A DNA stretch of 64,000 bases from Marinobacter sp. (lineage in GTDB: Bacteria > Pseudomonadota > Gammaproteobacteria > Pseudomonadales > Oleiphilaceae): NCBI GenBank assembly GCA_014359475.1, contig JACIZI010000002.1, positions 186,001 to 250,000 of the forward strand, read 5' to 3'. Shown here one piece after another: positions 16,485 through 25,091 of the stretch (position 1 is the stretch's first letter; the number at the start of each line of letters is the position of its first letter). A program made the translations under genes and the position numbers. Below the pieces are notes generated by a model. The model saw only the letters and a program-made list of their open reading frames with translations. It did not search any database and was not told the DNA's origin.

Positions 16485-17274
16485 TCTGGCCTGGTGGAAG
16501 CTGGCGCTGGCGGCCCTGCTGATTGTTGCGCTGGCAATCACCAGCCATCTGGGCCGGCTCGGCATCACTCGCAGTCTGCTGGTTGCCACGGTTCGAACCG
16601 TGATTCAGCTGGTATTGGTCGGAATGGTGCTGGAGGCTTTGTTTGCCTCCTCCGGCTTCCTCTGGATTGTGCTTGTTGCCCTGGTCATGCTGCTGGTTGC
16701 CGGCCGCGAAGTCATGGCCCGTCAGGGTCGGCGTCTGAAGGGCTGGTGGGCGTTTGGCATCGGCACCGGTGCGATGTTCGTCTCTTCCTTCACCGTGACG
16801 GTTCTGTCATTGACGGTGGTGATCGGGCCGGAGCCCTGGTATGCCCCGCAGTACGCCATTCCTTTGCTGGGCATGATGCTCGGCAACACCATGACCGGCG
16901 TAAGCCTCAGCCTGGACCGTCTGAACGCGGCGGTCTGGCAGCAGCGGGCGGTGATCGAGAACCGGCTGATGCTGGGTCAGACCTGGCGAGAGGCCCTGGA
17001 AGATATCCGCCGGGAGGCCATGCGCAGCGGCATGATGCCCTCCATCAATGCCATGGCGGCAGCCGGCATCGTCAGTCTGCCGGGCATGATGACGGGGCAG
17101 ATTCTGGCGGGCAGTCCACCGGCGGTGGCGGTCAAGTACCAGATTCTGGTGATGCTGGTTATTACCGTGGGTACCGGTTTCGGAGCGCTGATTGCCGTTT
17201 CCTGGGGCGGTCGGCGGCTGTTTGATGAACGTGAGCGCCTGCGGCTGGACCGGCTTGTGGGGCAGGGACACTAG
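16471..17274 (+). CDS. fetB: ABC transporter permease, FetB (YbbM) family
   Basis: A 267-residue inner-membrane protein with about six to seven helices. It carries family segments ATVRTVIQLVLVG, the IPLLGMMLGNTMTGVSL helix, and the cytoplasmic REAMRSGMMPSINAMAAAGIVSLPGMMTGQILAG stretch highly typical of UPF0014/FetB (segment described in pieces). It forms the membrane part of the FetAB exporter. It starts within fetA (14-base overlap) at ATG 16471. Its stop codon overlaps the stop of the convergent thioesterase gene within a shared CTAG (17271-17274). Confidence 0.86.
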   Translation: MEVIDLAWWKLALAALLIVALAITSHLGRLGITRSLLVATVRTVIQLVLVGMVLEALFASSGFLWIVLVALVMLLVAGREVMARQGRRLKGWWAFGIGTGAMFVSSFTVTVLSLTVVIGPEPWYAPQYAIPLLGMMLGNTMTGVSLSLDRLNAAVWQQRAVIENRLMLGQTWREALEDIRREAMRSGMMPSINAMAAAGIVSLPGMMTGQILAGSPPAVAVKYQILVMLVITVGTGFGALIAVSWGGRRLFDERERLRLDRLVGQGH

Positions 17275-17672
17275 TTCTGTTCCGGCACTTCCCGTATACG
17301 ACCGTGCTCGTCAATCGCAACATAGACAAACAGGCCCTCGGTCACTTTCCGGGGGTGCTCTGCTGCCCGGTCCAGGGTCCAGACTTCCACGTTTATCTTC
17401 ATCGAACTGCGGCCGATATCCACCAGTTCGCAGTAGCAGCCTACCTGGGAGCCTATCCGGAGGGGTGAGAGAAACTCCATGCGGTCCATGGCCACCGTTG
17501 CGTTGCGTCCACGGGACACCCTGCCGGCAACCGTGGCCGCCGCCAGATCCATCTGCTTGACCAGCCAGCCCGCAAATACATCGCCGTTGGCATTGGTGTC
17601 GGCGGGCAGGGGAACCACCTGGAGCGCCAGGTCACCCCGGGGTGAGGGTTTGTCGTCATCAAAAGCTGTCAT
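17271..17672 (-). CDS. yciA: Acyl-CoA thioesterase, YciA-like hotdog protein
   Basis: A 133-residue single-hotdog thioesterase. The signature PADTNANGDVFAGWLVKQMD (about residues 24-43) contains the catalytic Asp of the YciA/acyl-CoA hydrolase family, followed by VEVWTLDR and a conserved TEGLFVYVAID strand. Family members hydrolyse a broad range of acyl-CoAs in the cytoplasm as hexamers. The start was placed at 17672 (MTAFDDDKP, with GGCAGG upstream); starts at 17690 and 17741 would add a poorly conserved N terminus. It is divergent from pstS across a 193-bp regulatory region. Confidence 0.85.
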   Translation of the reverse strand: MTAFDDDKPSPRGDLALQVVPLPADTNANGDVFAGWLVKQMDLAAATVAGRVSRGRNATVAMDRMEFLSPLRIGSQVGCYCELVDIGRSSMKINVEVWTLDRAAEHPRKVTEGLFVYVAIDEHGRIREVPEQN

Positions 17673-17775
17673 GGGACCTGCCTTGTTCATTTGTAAGATT
17701 TTTATAACCTTGCATGTTAATGGCCTGCGTCGGCGCTGCAAGCGAATTTGGGCAATGTCAGGAATATTTCGTTGC

Positions 17776-17809
17776 GTGTAACAAATCCGTCACATAGAGT
17801 CCCTAGCAT
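17776..17809 (+). promoter_or_regulatory. Pho box and -10 element upstream of pstS
   Basis: Two PhoB half-sites in 11-bp register: TGTAAC at 17777-17782 and CGTCAC at 17788-17793, separated by an AT-rich spacer. A possible -10 (TAGCAT, 17804-17809) follows about 10 bases later, the usual arrangement when PhoB replaces a -35 element. The leader to the pstS ATG is about 50 bases. Matches the stronger box in front of phoB. Confidence 0.7.
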
Positions 17810-17865
17810 GCACTCATCGGTAAAACAGATCCGAGTAACGTCAAACCGAATAATGGAGACTCGAC

Positions 17866-18918
17866 GTGATGAAACTGAACAAAGCATTCGCCACTGTTGC
17901 ACTGGCAGGCTCTGTAGCCGCAATGTCTGCACCGGCCATGGCCCGTGACACCATCAGCATCGTGGGTTCCTCCACGGTTTACCCGTTCGCGACCGTGGTA
18001 GCCGAGCGTTTCGGTACCAAGACCGACTTCCCGACCCCGAAGCTGGAGTCCACCGGCTCTGGTGGTGGTATGAAGCTGTTCTGCCAGGGTGTCGGCACCC
18101 AGCACCCGGATATTACCAACGCTTCCCGCCGCATGAAGGTGTCTGAATATGACTTGTGCCAGAAGAACGGCGTCAAGGACATCACTGAGTTCCGCATTGG
18201 TTCTGACGGCATCGTGATTGCCAGCTCCAAAAAAGCCAAGAACCTGGATATCACTCTGGAACAGCTGTTCCTGGCCCTGGGCGAGAAAGTGCCCGATCCG
18301 AAAAACGAAAAGAAGCTGATCCCGAACCCTTACAAGAAGTGGAGCGAGATCGATTCGGATCTGCCGAGCGTTGCCATTCGTGTGATGGGGCCGCCCCCGA
18401 CGTCCGGTACCCGTGACTCCTTCAACGAGCTGGCCCTGCAGGGCGGTTGTGAAGACCTGCCCGCCGTCGCTGACATGAGCGAAGACGACATGGAAGCTGT
18501 TTGCCAGAGCATCCGTGAAGATGGCGCCTTCATCGAGGCGGGTGAAAATGACAACCTGATCGTGCAGAAGCTGATCGACGACAAAGCTCTGTATGGTGTG
18601 TTCGGCTACAGCTTCCTGGAAGAAAACGCGGATCGTCTGCAGGCAGCGACTCTGAACGGCAAGGTGCCGACCGCCGAGGCGATCGCTGCTGATGAATATC
18701 CGGTTGCCCGCTCGCTGTTCTTCTATGTGAAAAAGGCTCACATCGGCGTGATTCCCGGTATCAAGGAATATGTTGAGGAGTTCGTCAGCCCGGCTGCCAT
18801 GGGTCCGAACGGCTATCTCAAGAGCGTCGGCCTGATCGTTCCGCCTCGTGACGCCCTGATGAAACTGCAGAACAAGGCAGATAAAATGCCGAACCTGCAG
18901 AAAAAAGAGTTGATGTAA
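17866..18918 (+). CDS. pstS: Phosphate ABC transporter, periplasmic phosphate-binding protein PstS
   Basis: A 350-residue periplasmic protein with a signal peptide at about 1-26 (ending PAMA). The phosphate-site motifs are present: IVGSSTVYPFA near the mature N terminus, STGSGGGMKLFC, and PTSGTRDSF. It is the large PstS type common in Pseudomonas and marine gammaproteobacteria rather than the E. coli form. It captures phosphate for PstCAB. A Pho box precedes it, and a stem-loop after its stop may lower expression of the downstream pst genes. Start at ATG 17866; a second ATG at codon 2 is equally possible. Confidence 0.96.
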   Translation: MMKLNKAFATVALAGSVAAMSAPAMARDTISIVGSSTVYPFATVVAERFGTKTDFPTPKLESTGSGGGMKLFCQGVGTQHPDITNASRRMKVSEYDLCQKNGVKDITEFRIGSDGIVIASSKKAKNLDITLEQLFLALGEKVPDPKNEKKLIPNPYKKWSEIDSDLPSVAIRVMGPPPTSGTRDSFNELALQGGCEDLPAVADMSEDDMEAVCQSIREDGAFIEAGENDNLIVQKLIDDKALYGVFGYSFLEENADRLQAATLNGKVPTAEAIAADEYPVARSLFFYVKKAHIGVIPGIKEYVEEFVSPAAMGPNGYLKSVGLIVPPRDALMKLQNKADKMPNLQKKELM

Positions 18919-18950
18919 TAAGCCCCAGTTGCACAGGTAAGTAACTGACA

Positions 18951-18980
18951 AGGGTGCGAGTCCTCACGGACCCGCACCCT
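18951..18980 (+). terminator. Stem-loop attenuator between pstS and pstC
   Basis: A 13-bp stem with one mismatch (18951-18963 with 18968-18980) and a TCAC loop, followed by only three T residues. The short U-tract suggests partial termination or a 3'-end stabilising hairpin, so that PstS is made in excess over the membrane components. Confidence 0.65.
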
Positions 18981-19070
18981 TTCGTACGTAAAAGCACCAA
19001 GACCGAAACACATTTGACATTTATCATGTTTACACTTGTTGCCTATTTGAAGCGTCAGACAGGATAATCC

Positions 19071-20459
19071 ATGCAAGCTGCCAACCTCCTTCTACTGACT
19101 CTGGTCCTGGCTATGGCGGCCTATGGTCTCGGCTATGCCCGGTCCCGGTCGCTGGCGATGCCCCTGGGCGGGATTCGTCACCTAAAGTCCCTGCCATTCT
19201 ACTATGGTGCCCGTGCGGCTCTGTGGTGCGCCCTTCCTGCCTTGGTGGTGCTGGCGTTGTGGGCGGCTTTCCAGGGTAAGGTTATTCAGCTCCTGGTGAT
19301 CGGCTCCCTGCCGCCGGAGATGATTCCGGCCGATGAAGGCCGTGCCAGTCTGCTTTTAAGCAAAATCAGCAACGTTGCCAGTGGCGCCTTGCCGCCGGAT
19401 TTTGTGGAGGCCCCGATTGTGGAGGCCGCCGAGCGATTGCAGGCATTGCGCGCGCGGAGCCGGATGCTGATGACTGGCCTGGTGGTTTCGGTGGCGGTGC
19501 TGGCCGGCTTCCTGGGCTGGCTGCGTATTCGTCCGAGGATCAATGCCCGGGAACAGGTGGAGTCGATTCTCAAGTGGTTGTTTTTTGCCTGCGCCAGCCT
19601 GGCCATTCTGACCACGCTCGGCATTATCTTCTCGGTTGCGTTCGAAACCTTCCGCTTCTTCGAGAAGGTTCCTTTCGTCGAGTTTTTCTTTGGCACCAGC
19701 TGGAGTCCGCAAACGGCATTGAGGGCGGATCAGGTTGCCGCCGAAGGTGCCTTCGGCATGATCCCGCTGTTTACCGGTACCCTGCTGATTTCTGCCATTG
19801 CGATGCTGGTGGCCGTGCCGGTGGGACTGCTGTCGGCGATCTACCTGTCTGAGTATGCGAACAGACAGGTTCGGAGCGTCGTCAAACCATTGCTGGAGAT
19901 GCTGGCCGGCATCCCTACCGTTGTTTATGGCTTTTTTGCAGCCCTCACCGTGGCACCTTTCATTAGTAATCTGGCGGCTTCCCTGGGCATTGAGGCGTCT
20001 TCCCAGAGTGCTCTGGCCGCAGGTGGCGTCATGGGTATCATGATCATTCCTCTGGTCTCCTCGCTTTCGGATGACGTAATCAATGCGGTGCCACAGGCCA
20101 TGCGGGATGGCTCCCTGGCCCTGGGTGCCACCCAGTCGGAAACCATGAAGAAGGTTATTTTCCCGGCCGCGCTGCCGGGTATCATGGGGGGGATCCTGCT
20201 GGCAGTGTCCCGGGCGATCGGCGAGACCATGATCGTGGTGATGGCCGCCGGTCTTGCGGCGAACCTGACCGCCAATCCACTGGAAACCGTGACCACTGTG
20301 ACCGTGCAGATCGTGACCTTGCTGACCGGTGACCAGGAATTTGACAGTGCCAAGACACTGGCCGCCTTTGCTCTGGGGGCCATGCTGTTCCTGGCCACGC
20401 TGCTGCTTAACGTTATTGCCCTGAAAATTGTACGTAAATACCGGGAACAGTATGACTGA
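19071..20459 (+). CDS. pstC: Phosphate ABC transporter permease PstC
   Basis: A 462-residue inner-membrane permease, longer than E. coli PstC (319 aa) because of an extended N-terminal half: helices near residues 1-25 and 45-70, a periplasmic region to about 135, then the usual transporter core. The core includes FGMIPLFTGTLLISAIAMLVAVPVG in part, AGIPTVVYGFFA, and the EAA-like coupling segment LGATQSETMKKVIFPAALPGIMGG described by pieces. This long form is usual in Pseudomonas-type pst operons. With PstA it forms the phosphate channel. It lies 152 bp after pstS beyond a hairpin, and its stop overlaps pstA by 8 bases. Confidence 0.95.
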   Translation: MQAANLLLLTLVLAMAAYGLGYARSRSLAMPLGGIRHLKSLPFYYGARAALWCALPALVVLALWAAFQGKVIQLLVIGSLPPEMIPADEGRASLLLSKISNVASGALPPDFVEAPIVEAAERLQALRARSRMLMTGLVVSVAVLAGFLGWLRIRPRINAREQVESILKWLFFACASLAILTTLGIIFSVAFETFRFFEKVPFVEFFFGTSWSPQTALRADQVAAEGAFGMIPLFTGTLLISAIAMLVAVPVGLLSAIYLSEYANRQVRSVVKPLLEMLAGIPTVVYGFFAALTVAPFISNLAASLGIEASSQSALAAGGVMGIMIIPLVSSLSDDVINAVPQAMRDGSLALGATQSETMKKVIFPAALPGIMGGILLAVSRAIGETMIVVMAAGLAANLTANPLETVTTVTVQIVTLLTGDQEFDSAKTLAAFALGAMLFLATLLLNVIALKIVRKYREQYD

Positions 20460-21726
20460 CCAACGCTCTCAGGCGGAGCTCGTCCGCCAGTCGCTCAAAC
20501 GCCGCTATCGCAAGGAACGTCGATTCCGGGCCTATGGCATCACGGCGATCGCCATTGCCCTCGCCGCCCTGGTAATTCTTTTTGCTGACATCATCGGCAA
20601 GGGCTCTACCGGGTTCCTGAAGACGACCCTGACACTGAACGTTCAGCTTGATGGTCAGATGATGTATCTGGATGATGCCACCGACGAACGTCAGCTGAAA
20701 ATGGCTGATTTCGTCGAGCCGCTGATCCAGGCGTTGATCCGGGAAATTCCGTCTGTGACCGAGTCGGACCGTAGCGCGGTGCGCGGTCTGATCAACCCCT
20801 ATGCGTCTGTAACCCTGCGGGATGCCCTGAAAGCCAACCCGGAATGGCTCAATACTACACGGACCATGACGTTCCTGGCTCATAGCAACGTCGATGTCTA
20901 CGTCAAGCATGCCGGCAATGAGGCCTATTCCATAAAGCTGAGCGAACAGCAGCGGAGCTGGGTGGATCAGTTACAGGAAAAAGGCGTAATAGAGACCTCG
21001 TTCAACGATGTCTTCTTCCAGAACGGTGATTCCAGGGATCCCTCCAAGGCGGGCATTCTCGGAGCCGTGGTGGGCTCTCTGCTGACCATGTTCGTGACTC
21101 TGATCCTGTCATTCCCGATCGGTGTTGCAGCCGCCATTTATCTGGAAGAGTTCGCGCCCCATAACAAGCTGACGGACTTCATCGAGGTGAACATCAACAA
21201 CCTGGCGGCAGTGCCGTCCATCATCTTCGGCCTGCTCGGCCTGGCGGTGTTCATCAACCTGTTCGGCATGCCTCGTTCGGTACCGGTGGTGGGTGGTCTG
21301 GTGCTCACCCTGATGACCCTGCCCACCATCATTATCTCAAGCCGGGCGGCGATCAAGAGTGTACCGCCGTCGATTCGCGAGGCGGCGGAGGGCATTGGTG
21401 CCTCCAAGATGCAGGTGGTTCTGCATCATGTGCTGCCGCTGGCGATGCCGGGCATGCTGACCGGTTCCATCATCGGAATGGCCCAGGCCCTGGGCGAGAC
21501 TGCGCCGCTGCTGCTGATCGGCATGGTGGCCTTCATCGTGGATGTACCGGATGGCTTCTTTGACTCGGCCACGGTGTTGCCCGTGCAGGTCTTTCTCTGG
21601 TCCGGCAGTCCGGAACTGGCCTTTATCGAACGCGCGTCGGCAGCGATTATGGTGCTGCTGGCCTTCCTGATGAGTATGAATGCATTGGCCATCTGGATGC
21701 GCAAGCGTCTTGAACGCAGGTGGTAA
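20452..21726 (+). CDS. pstA: Phosphate ABC transporter permease PstA
   Basis: A 424-residue permease. One transmembrane helix near residues 25-48 is followed by a periplasmic domain of about 130 residues, then the conserved permease core with [34 protein letters not shown] and the coupling loop [22 protein letters not shown]. The enlarged N-terminal domain parallels that of PstC and is absent from the 296-residue E. coli PstA. The start at 20452 overlaps the pstC stop in ATGACTGA, indicating translational coupling. A frame extending to 20428 is not required. Confidence 0.95.
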   Translation: MTDQRSQAELVRQSLKRRYRKERRFRAYGITAIAIALAALVILFADIIGKGSTGFLKTTLTLNVQLDGQMMYLDDATDERQLKMADFVEPLIQALIREIPSVTESDRSAVRGLINPYASVTLRDALKANPEWLNTTRTMTFLAHSNVDVYVKHAGNEAYSIKLSEQQRSWVDQLQEKGVIETSFNDVFFQNGDSRDPSKAGILGAVVGSLLTMFVTLILSFPIGVAAAIYLEEFAPHNKLTDFIEVNINNLAAVPSIIFGLLGLAVFINLFGMPRSVPVVGGLVLTLMTLPTIIISSRAAIKSVPPSIREAAEGIGASKMQVVLHHVLPLAMPGMLTGSIIGMAQALGETAPLLLIGMVAFIVDVPDGFFDSATVLPVQVFLWSGSPELAFIERASAAIMVLLAFLMSMNALAIWMRKRLERRW

Positions 21727-21737
21727 GGAGGATCTCC

Positions 21738-22625
21738 ATGAATACCCTTAATACAACGGTAACCGGTGAAGTTCAAATGCCTGAAGAGAATGCAGTGCCT
21801 GTCCAGGAAGGCAGACCGGCGGAAACGGTGATCGAGGAAGGCAAGACAGTGGGTCGTCCCTTCGCGGACGATGCCAAGTTCAAGCTGCGCAATGTCGAGG
21901 TGTTCTACGGCCAGGAGCGTGCCATCAAGAACATCAGCCTGGACGTAGCGCGCAACGAGGTCATCGCCTTTATCGGCCCCTCCGGGTGCGGTAAGTCCAC
22001 CTTTCTGCGTTGCCTGAACCGGATGAACGACAGCATTGATATCTGCCGGGTCAAGGGTTCGCTGCGCCTGGATGACCAGGATATCTACGACCCCAAACGG
22101 GATGTGGTAGAGTTGCGTGCCCGGGTCGGTATGGTGTTTCAGAAGCCCAACCCGTTCCCCAAGTCTATCTACGACAACGTGGCCTACGGCCCGCGTATCC
22201 ATGGTCTGGCCAATCGCAAGGCAGACCTCGATGAGATTGTTGAAAACAGCCTGCGCAAGGCCGGTTTGTGGAACGAGGCGAAAGATCGTCTGGATGCCAC
22301 GGCAACCGGGATGTCAGGTGGTCAGCAGCAGCGACTGTGTATCGCCCGGGCGATTGCCGTGAGCCCGGAGGTGGTTCTGATGGACGAACCCTGCTCGGCA
22401 CTGGATCCTATTGCGACCGCAAAAGTGGAAGAACTCATTGCCGAGCTGTCCGAGAGCTATACTATAGTTATCGTGACTCACTCCATGCAGCAGGCGGCCC
22501 GGGTATCCCACCGTACGGCTTATTTCCATCTGGGGCATCTGGTGGAGGTGAACGAGACCAACAAGGTATTCACTTCGCCGGAACATGAGCTGACCGAATC
22601 CTATATCACCGGCCGTTTCGGTTGA
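21738..22625 (+). CDS. pstB: Phosphate ABC transporter ATP-binding protein PstB
   Basis: A 295-residue ATPase with Walker A GPSGCGKS at 80-87, a Q-loop [12 protein letters not shown], signature [16 protein letters not shown], Walker [14 protein letters not shown] and switch-histidine TIVIVTHSM. These residues are specific to PstB. It has an N-terminal extension of about 45 residues, rich in Glu and Pro, not found in E. coli PstB (257 aa). The strong ribosome-binding site AAGGAGG immediately upstream of 21738 fixes the start. Energises phosphate uptake through PstCA and participates with PhoU in signalling to PhoR. Confidence 0.97.
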   Translation: MNTLNTTVTGEVQMPEENAVPVQEGRPAETVIEEGKTVGRPFADDAKFKLRNVEVFYGQERAIKNISLDVARNEVIAFIGPSGCGKSTFLRCLNRMNDSIDICRVKGSLRLDDQDIYDPKRDVVELRARVGMVFQKPNPFPKSIYDNVAYGPRIHGLANRKADLDEIVENSLRKAGLWNEAKDRLDATATGMSGGQQQRLCIARAIAVSPEVVLMDEPCSALDPIATAKVEELIAELSESYTIVIVTHSMQQAARVSHRTAYFHLGHLVEVNETNKVFTSPEHELTESYITGRFG

Positions 22626-22655
22626 CAGGCAATCACAATACGGGAGAACAAAATA

Positions 22656-23378
22656 ATGCCAAACCAGAAGGATGATGTTTACGGAGACCATATCTCCCAC
22701 AAATTCAATGACGAGCTGATGGCTCTGAAAACTCAGTTCCTGAAAATGGGCGGCATGGTGGAAAGTCAGGTCGGGCAAGCCATTGAAGCTCTGATTGACG
22801 GTGATACCCATATGGCGGACGAGATCCGCGCCAACGACAAGAAAGTCGATAAGATGGAAATGGATATCGACGAGGAAGCCACGCTGATTCTCGCCCGCCG
22901 GCAGCCCACCGCCCGGGATTTGCGTCTGGTTGTCTCGGTGATCAAGATGGTAGCGGACCTGGAGCGGGTCGGCGACGAGGCGAAAAAGATCGCCAAGCTG
23001 GCTATCAAACTGTCTGAAGAGGGGCAGGCGCCGCGTGGCTATATCGAGGTTCGCCACATTGGCAACCACGTGCAGAATATGCTGCGGGATGCCCTGGATG
23101 CCTTTGCCCGGCTGGATTCCGAACAGGCCCTGCGGACCAAGAAGGAAGACCGGCGGGTCGATGAGGAATACCAGGCGGCGGCCCGCACCCTGCTGACTTT
23201 CATGATGGAAGATACCCGTAACATTTCCCGGTGCATGTCGGTGATGTGGGTTCTGCGCGCGCTGGAGCGTGTCGGGGACCATGCCTGTAACATCGCGGAA
23301 AACGTAATCTTCATGGTAGAGGGTGAGGATGTCCGGCATACGCCGGTTGAGGAAGCAGAAAAGGTGGTAGGGCGCTGA
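22656..23378 (+). CDS. phoU: Phosphate signalling and transport regulator PhoU
   Basis: A 240-residue all-helical protein made of two three-helix PhoU repeats. The metal-binding-type motifs appear as VADLERVGDEAKKIA (first half) and LRALERVGDHACNIAENV (second half). It represses the PhoR/PhoB response when phosphate is plentiful and limits Pst uptake. It is the last gene of pstSCAB-phoU, 30 bp after pstB, and converges on pntB. Its sensor partners phoR and phoB are about 32 kb away in this window. Confidence 0.97.
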   Translation: MPNQKDDVYGDHISHKFNDELMALKTQFLKMGGMVESQVGQAIEALIDGDTHMADEIRANDKKVDKMEMDIDEEATLILARRQPTARDLRLVVSVIKMVADLERVGDEAKKIAKLAIKLSEEGQAPRGYIEVRHIGNHVQNMLRDALDAFARLDSEQALRTKKEDRRVDEEYQAAARTLLTFMMEDTRNISRCMSVMWVLRALERVGDHACNIAENVIFMVEGEDVRHTPVEEAEKVVGR

Positions 23379-23403
23379 GCACGCCCCACCGGAAGGGATT
23401 GGT

Positions 23404-24801
23404 TTACAGTTCCTTCATGGCCCGGGTGGTGGCCTGGAGCACATCCTTGGCATCGCCCTTGACCATCAGGCTGTTATCACGGATAAACAGGCTGTTGGGG
23501 ATGCCGGCAAAACCGGGTGAGAGGCTCCGCTTGACCACGACCACGGTGCGAGCCCTGTGCACATCCAGAATGGGCATGCCGTAAATCGGAGAAGAAGGAT
23601 CCTCGCTGGCGGCGGGGTTCACCACATCGTTGGCCCCCAGTACGATGGCTACATCGGCTCGGGGCAGTTCCGGGTTGATGGTATCCATATCCTTGAGCTG
23701 GTCGTAGGGAATTTCCGCTTCTGCAAGCAGCACGTTCATGTGCCCGGGCATGCGGCCCGCAACCGGATGGATGGCGTAGTTGACCGTTGCCCCGCGGGAT
23801 TCCAGCTCGCCGGCCAGTTCTTTTACGCTGTGTTGTGCCTGGGCCACCGCCAGACCATAGCCGGGCACCATCACCACATTGCGGGCACCATCCAGGAGCA
23901 GGGCCAGATCGTCCGGTGTGGCGTATTTCACCTTGCCTGCATAGAAATCCCCTTCATCCTGTTGTGTGCCGCCGGCTGCATCGCCGCCCAGTACTCCACC
24001 GAACAGCACATTGGGCAGGGAACGGTTCATCGCCTTGCACATCACCGCCGTCAGGATCAGGCCGGAGGCTCCCACCAGAGAGCCGGTAATGATCAGGCCC
24101 TGATTGTCCAACACGAAGCCTGTGGCGGCCCCCGCCAGTCCCGAGTAGGCGTTGAGAAGAGCTACCACAACCGGCATATCCGCCCCGCCAATCGGTTGCA
24201 CCAGGCCTACACCCAGCAGCAGGCAGAAGCCGATGGCGACGCCCAGGAGTACCGGGTTACCGGCCCCGCCGGCAACGAACAGGCTGCCGATGACCACTAC
24301 CGTAATCAATGACACAAGCGTAACCAGCTGCCAGATCTTTGGAATCCGGCTGTCGCCGATGCTGCCCTTAAGTTTGGCCACTGCCACACCGGAACCGGTG
24401 AGAGTGATGGCACCGATGATAATGGAGGCGATGATCGCCACCGCCCAACCGGTACTGCCCAGGATACCGACATTACTGGCATGCAGCCAGGTGCTGGCGG
24501 CGACGGCCACCGAGGCCCCGCCGCCCACGCCATTCAGGCTGGCGACCAGCTCCGGCATGGCCGTCATGGCGGTACGGCGTGCCAGCCAGATGCCGATGGC
24601 TGCGCCCAGCAGAATGCCGGCAATGATGGTGGCGTAGCTGATGACATCTTTGTGCAGCAGGGCGGCCACAATGGCGATCAGCATGCCGATGGCGGCCAGC
24701 TGGTTGCCGCGGACAGCGGTGGAGGGTCGGGTCATTCCCTTGATGCCGAGAATGAAGCAGACCGCAGCGGTCAGATAGGAGAAATTGATAAGAGCGAACA
24801 T
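23404..24801 (-). CDS. pntB: NAD(P) transhydrogenase subunit beta PntB
   Basis: A 465-residue inner-membrane subunit with about nine helices in the N-terminal 270 residues and the NADP(H)-binding domain III at the C terminus. That domain has the GYGLAVAQAQHSVKEL motif, HPVAGRMPGHMNVLLAEA, and the VVNPAASEDPSSPIYGMPIL loop that closes over NADP. It carries hydride transfer between NADH and NADP+ coupled to proton translocation. It starts 2 bp after the pntAB stop and is the last gene of mqo-pntAA-pntAB-pntB. The alpha subunit is split into two genes here, the form found in Rhodospirillum and many marine bacteria. Confidence 0.96.
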   Translation of the reverse strand: MFALINFSYLTAAVCFILGIKGMTRPSTAVRGNQLAAIGMLIAIVAALLHKDVISYATIIAGILLGAAIGIWLARRTAMTAMPELVASLNGVGGGASVAVAASTWLHASNVGILGSTGWAVAIIASIIIGAITLTGSGVAVAKLKGSIGDSRIPKIWQLVTLVSLITVVVIGSLFVAGGAGNPVLLGVAIGFCLLLGVGLVQPIGGADMPVVVALLNAYSGLAGAATGFVLDNQGLIITGSLVGASGLILTAVMCKAMNRSLPNVLFGGVLGGDAAGGTQQDEGDFYAGKVKYATPDDLALLLDGARNVVMVPGYGLAVAQAQHSVKELAGELESRGATVNYAIHPVAGRMPGHMNVLLAEAEIPYDQLKDMDTINPELPRADVAIVLGANDVVNPAASEDPSSPIYGMPILDVHRARTVVVVKRSLSPGFAGIPNSLFIRDNSLMVKGDAKDVLQATTRAMKEL

Positions 24802-24803
24802 GA

Positions 24804-25091
24804 TCAGTTCTTCCGTTTGAACATATTGAGCATTCGGTCGGTCACCAGGAATCCGGCGGTAATGTTGATCGTCGCCAGGGTGACCGCGAGGAATCCAAGC
24901 AGGTTGGCCAGGGTTGGGGATGTCCCCTCACTGCCGGCGCTGACAATGGCACCCACCACCACAATGCCGGAGATGGCATTGGTGCCGCTCATCAGCGGTG
25001 TATGCAGGGTGGGCGGTACCTTGTTGATCAGCTCCACACCGACAAACAGGGCCAGAATGAAAATGGTGAAACTCAGTACAAACATTTCCAT
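24804..25091 (-). CDS. pntAB: NAD(P) transhydrogenase subunit alpha part 2 (membrane part) PntAB
   Basis: A 95-residue membrane protein with three transmembrane helices, corresponding to the C-terminal membrane segment of E. coli PntA. It includes the conserved TLHTPLMSGTNAISGIV stretch. It joins PntB to form the proton-translocating domain II. The ATG shares one base with the pntAA stop (TGATG), and pntB follows 2 bp after its own stop, so all three subunits should be translated in stoichiometric amounts. Confidence 0.95.
   Translation of the reverse strand: MEMFVLSFTIFILALFVGVELINKVPPTLHTPLMSGTNAISGIVVVGAIVSAGSEGTSPTLANLLGFLAVTLATINITAGFLVTDRMLNMFKRKN

Noticed and set aside
19014..19049. 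TTGACA before pstC as a second promoter
   Set aside because: A -35 match exists at 19014-19019, but no -10 hexamer lies at a 16-18 base spacing, so a separate pstC promoter is not supported.
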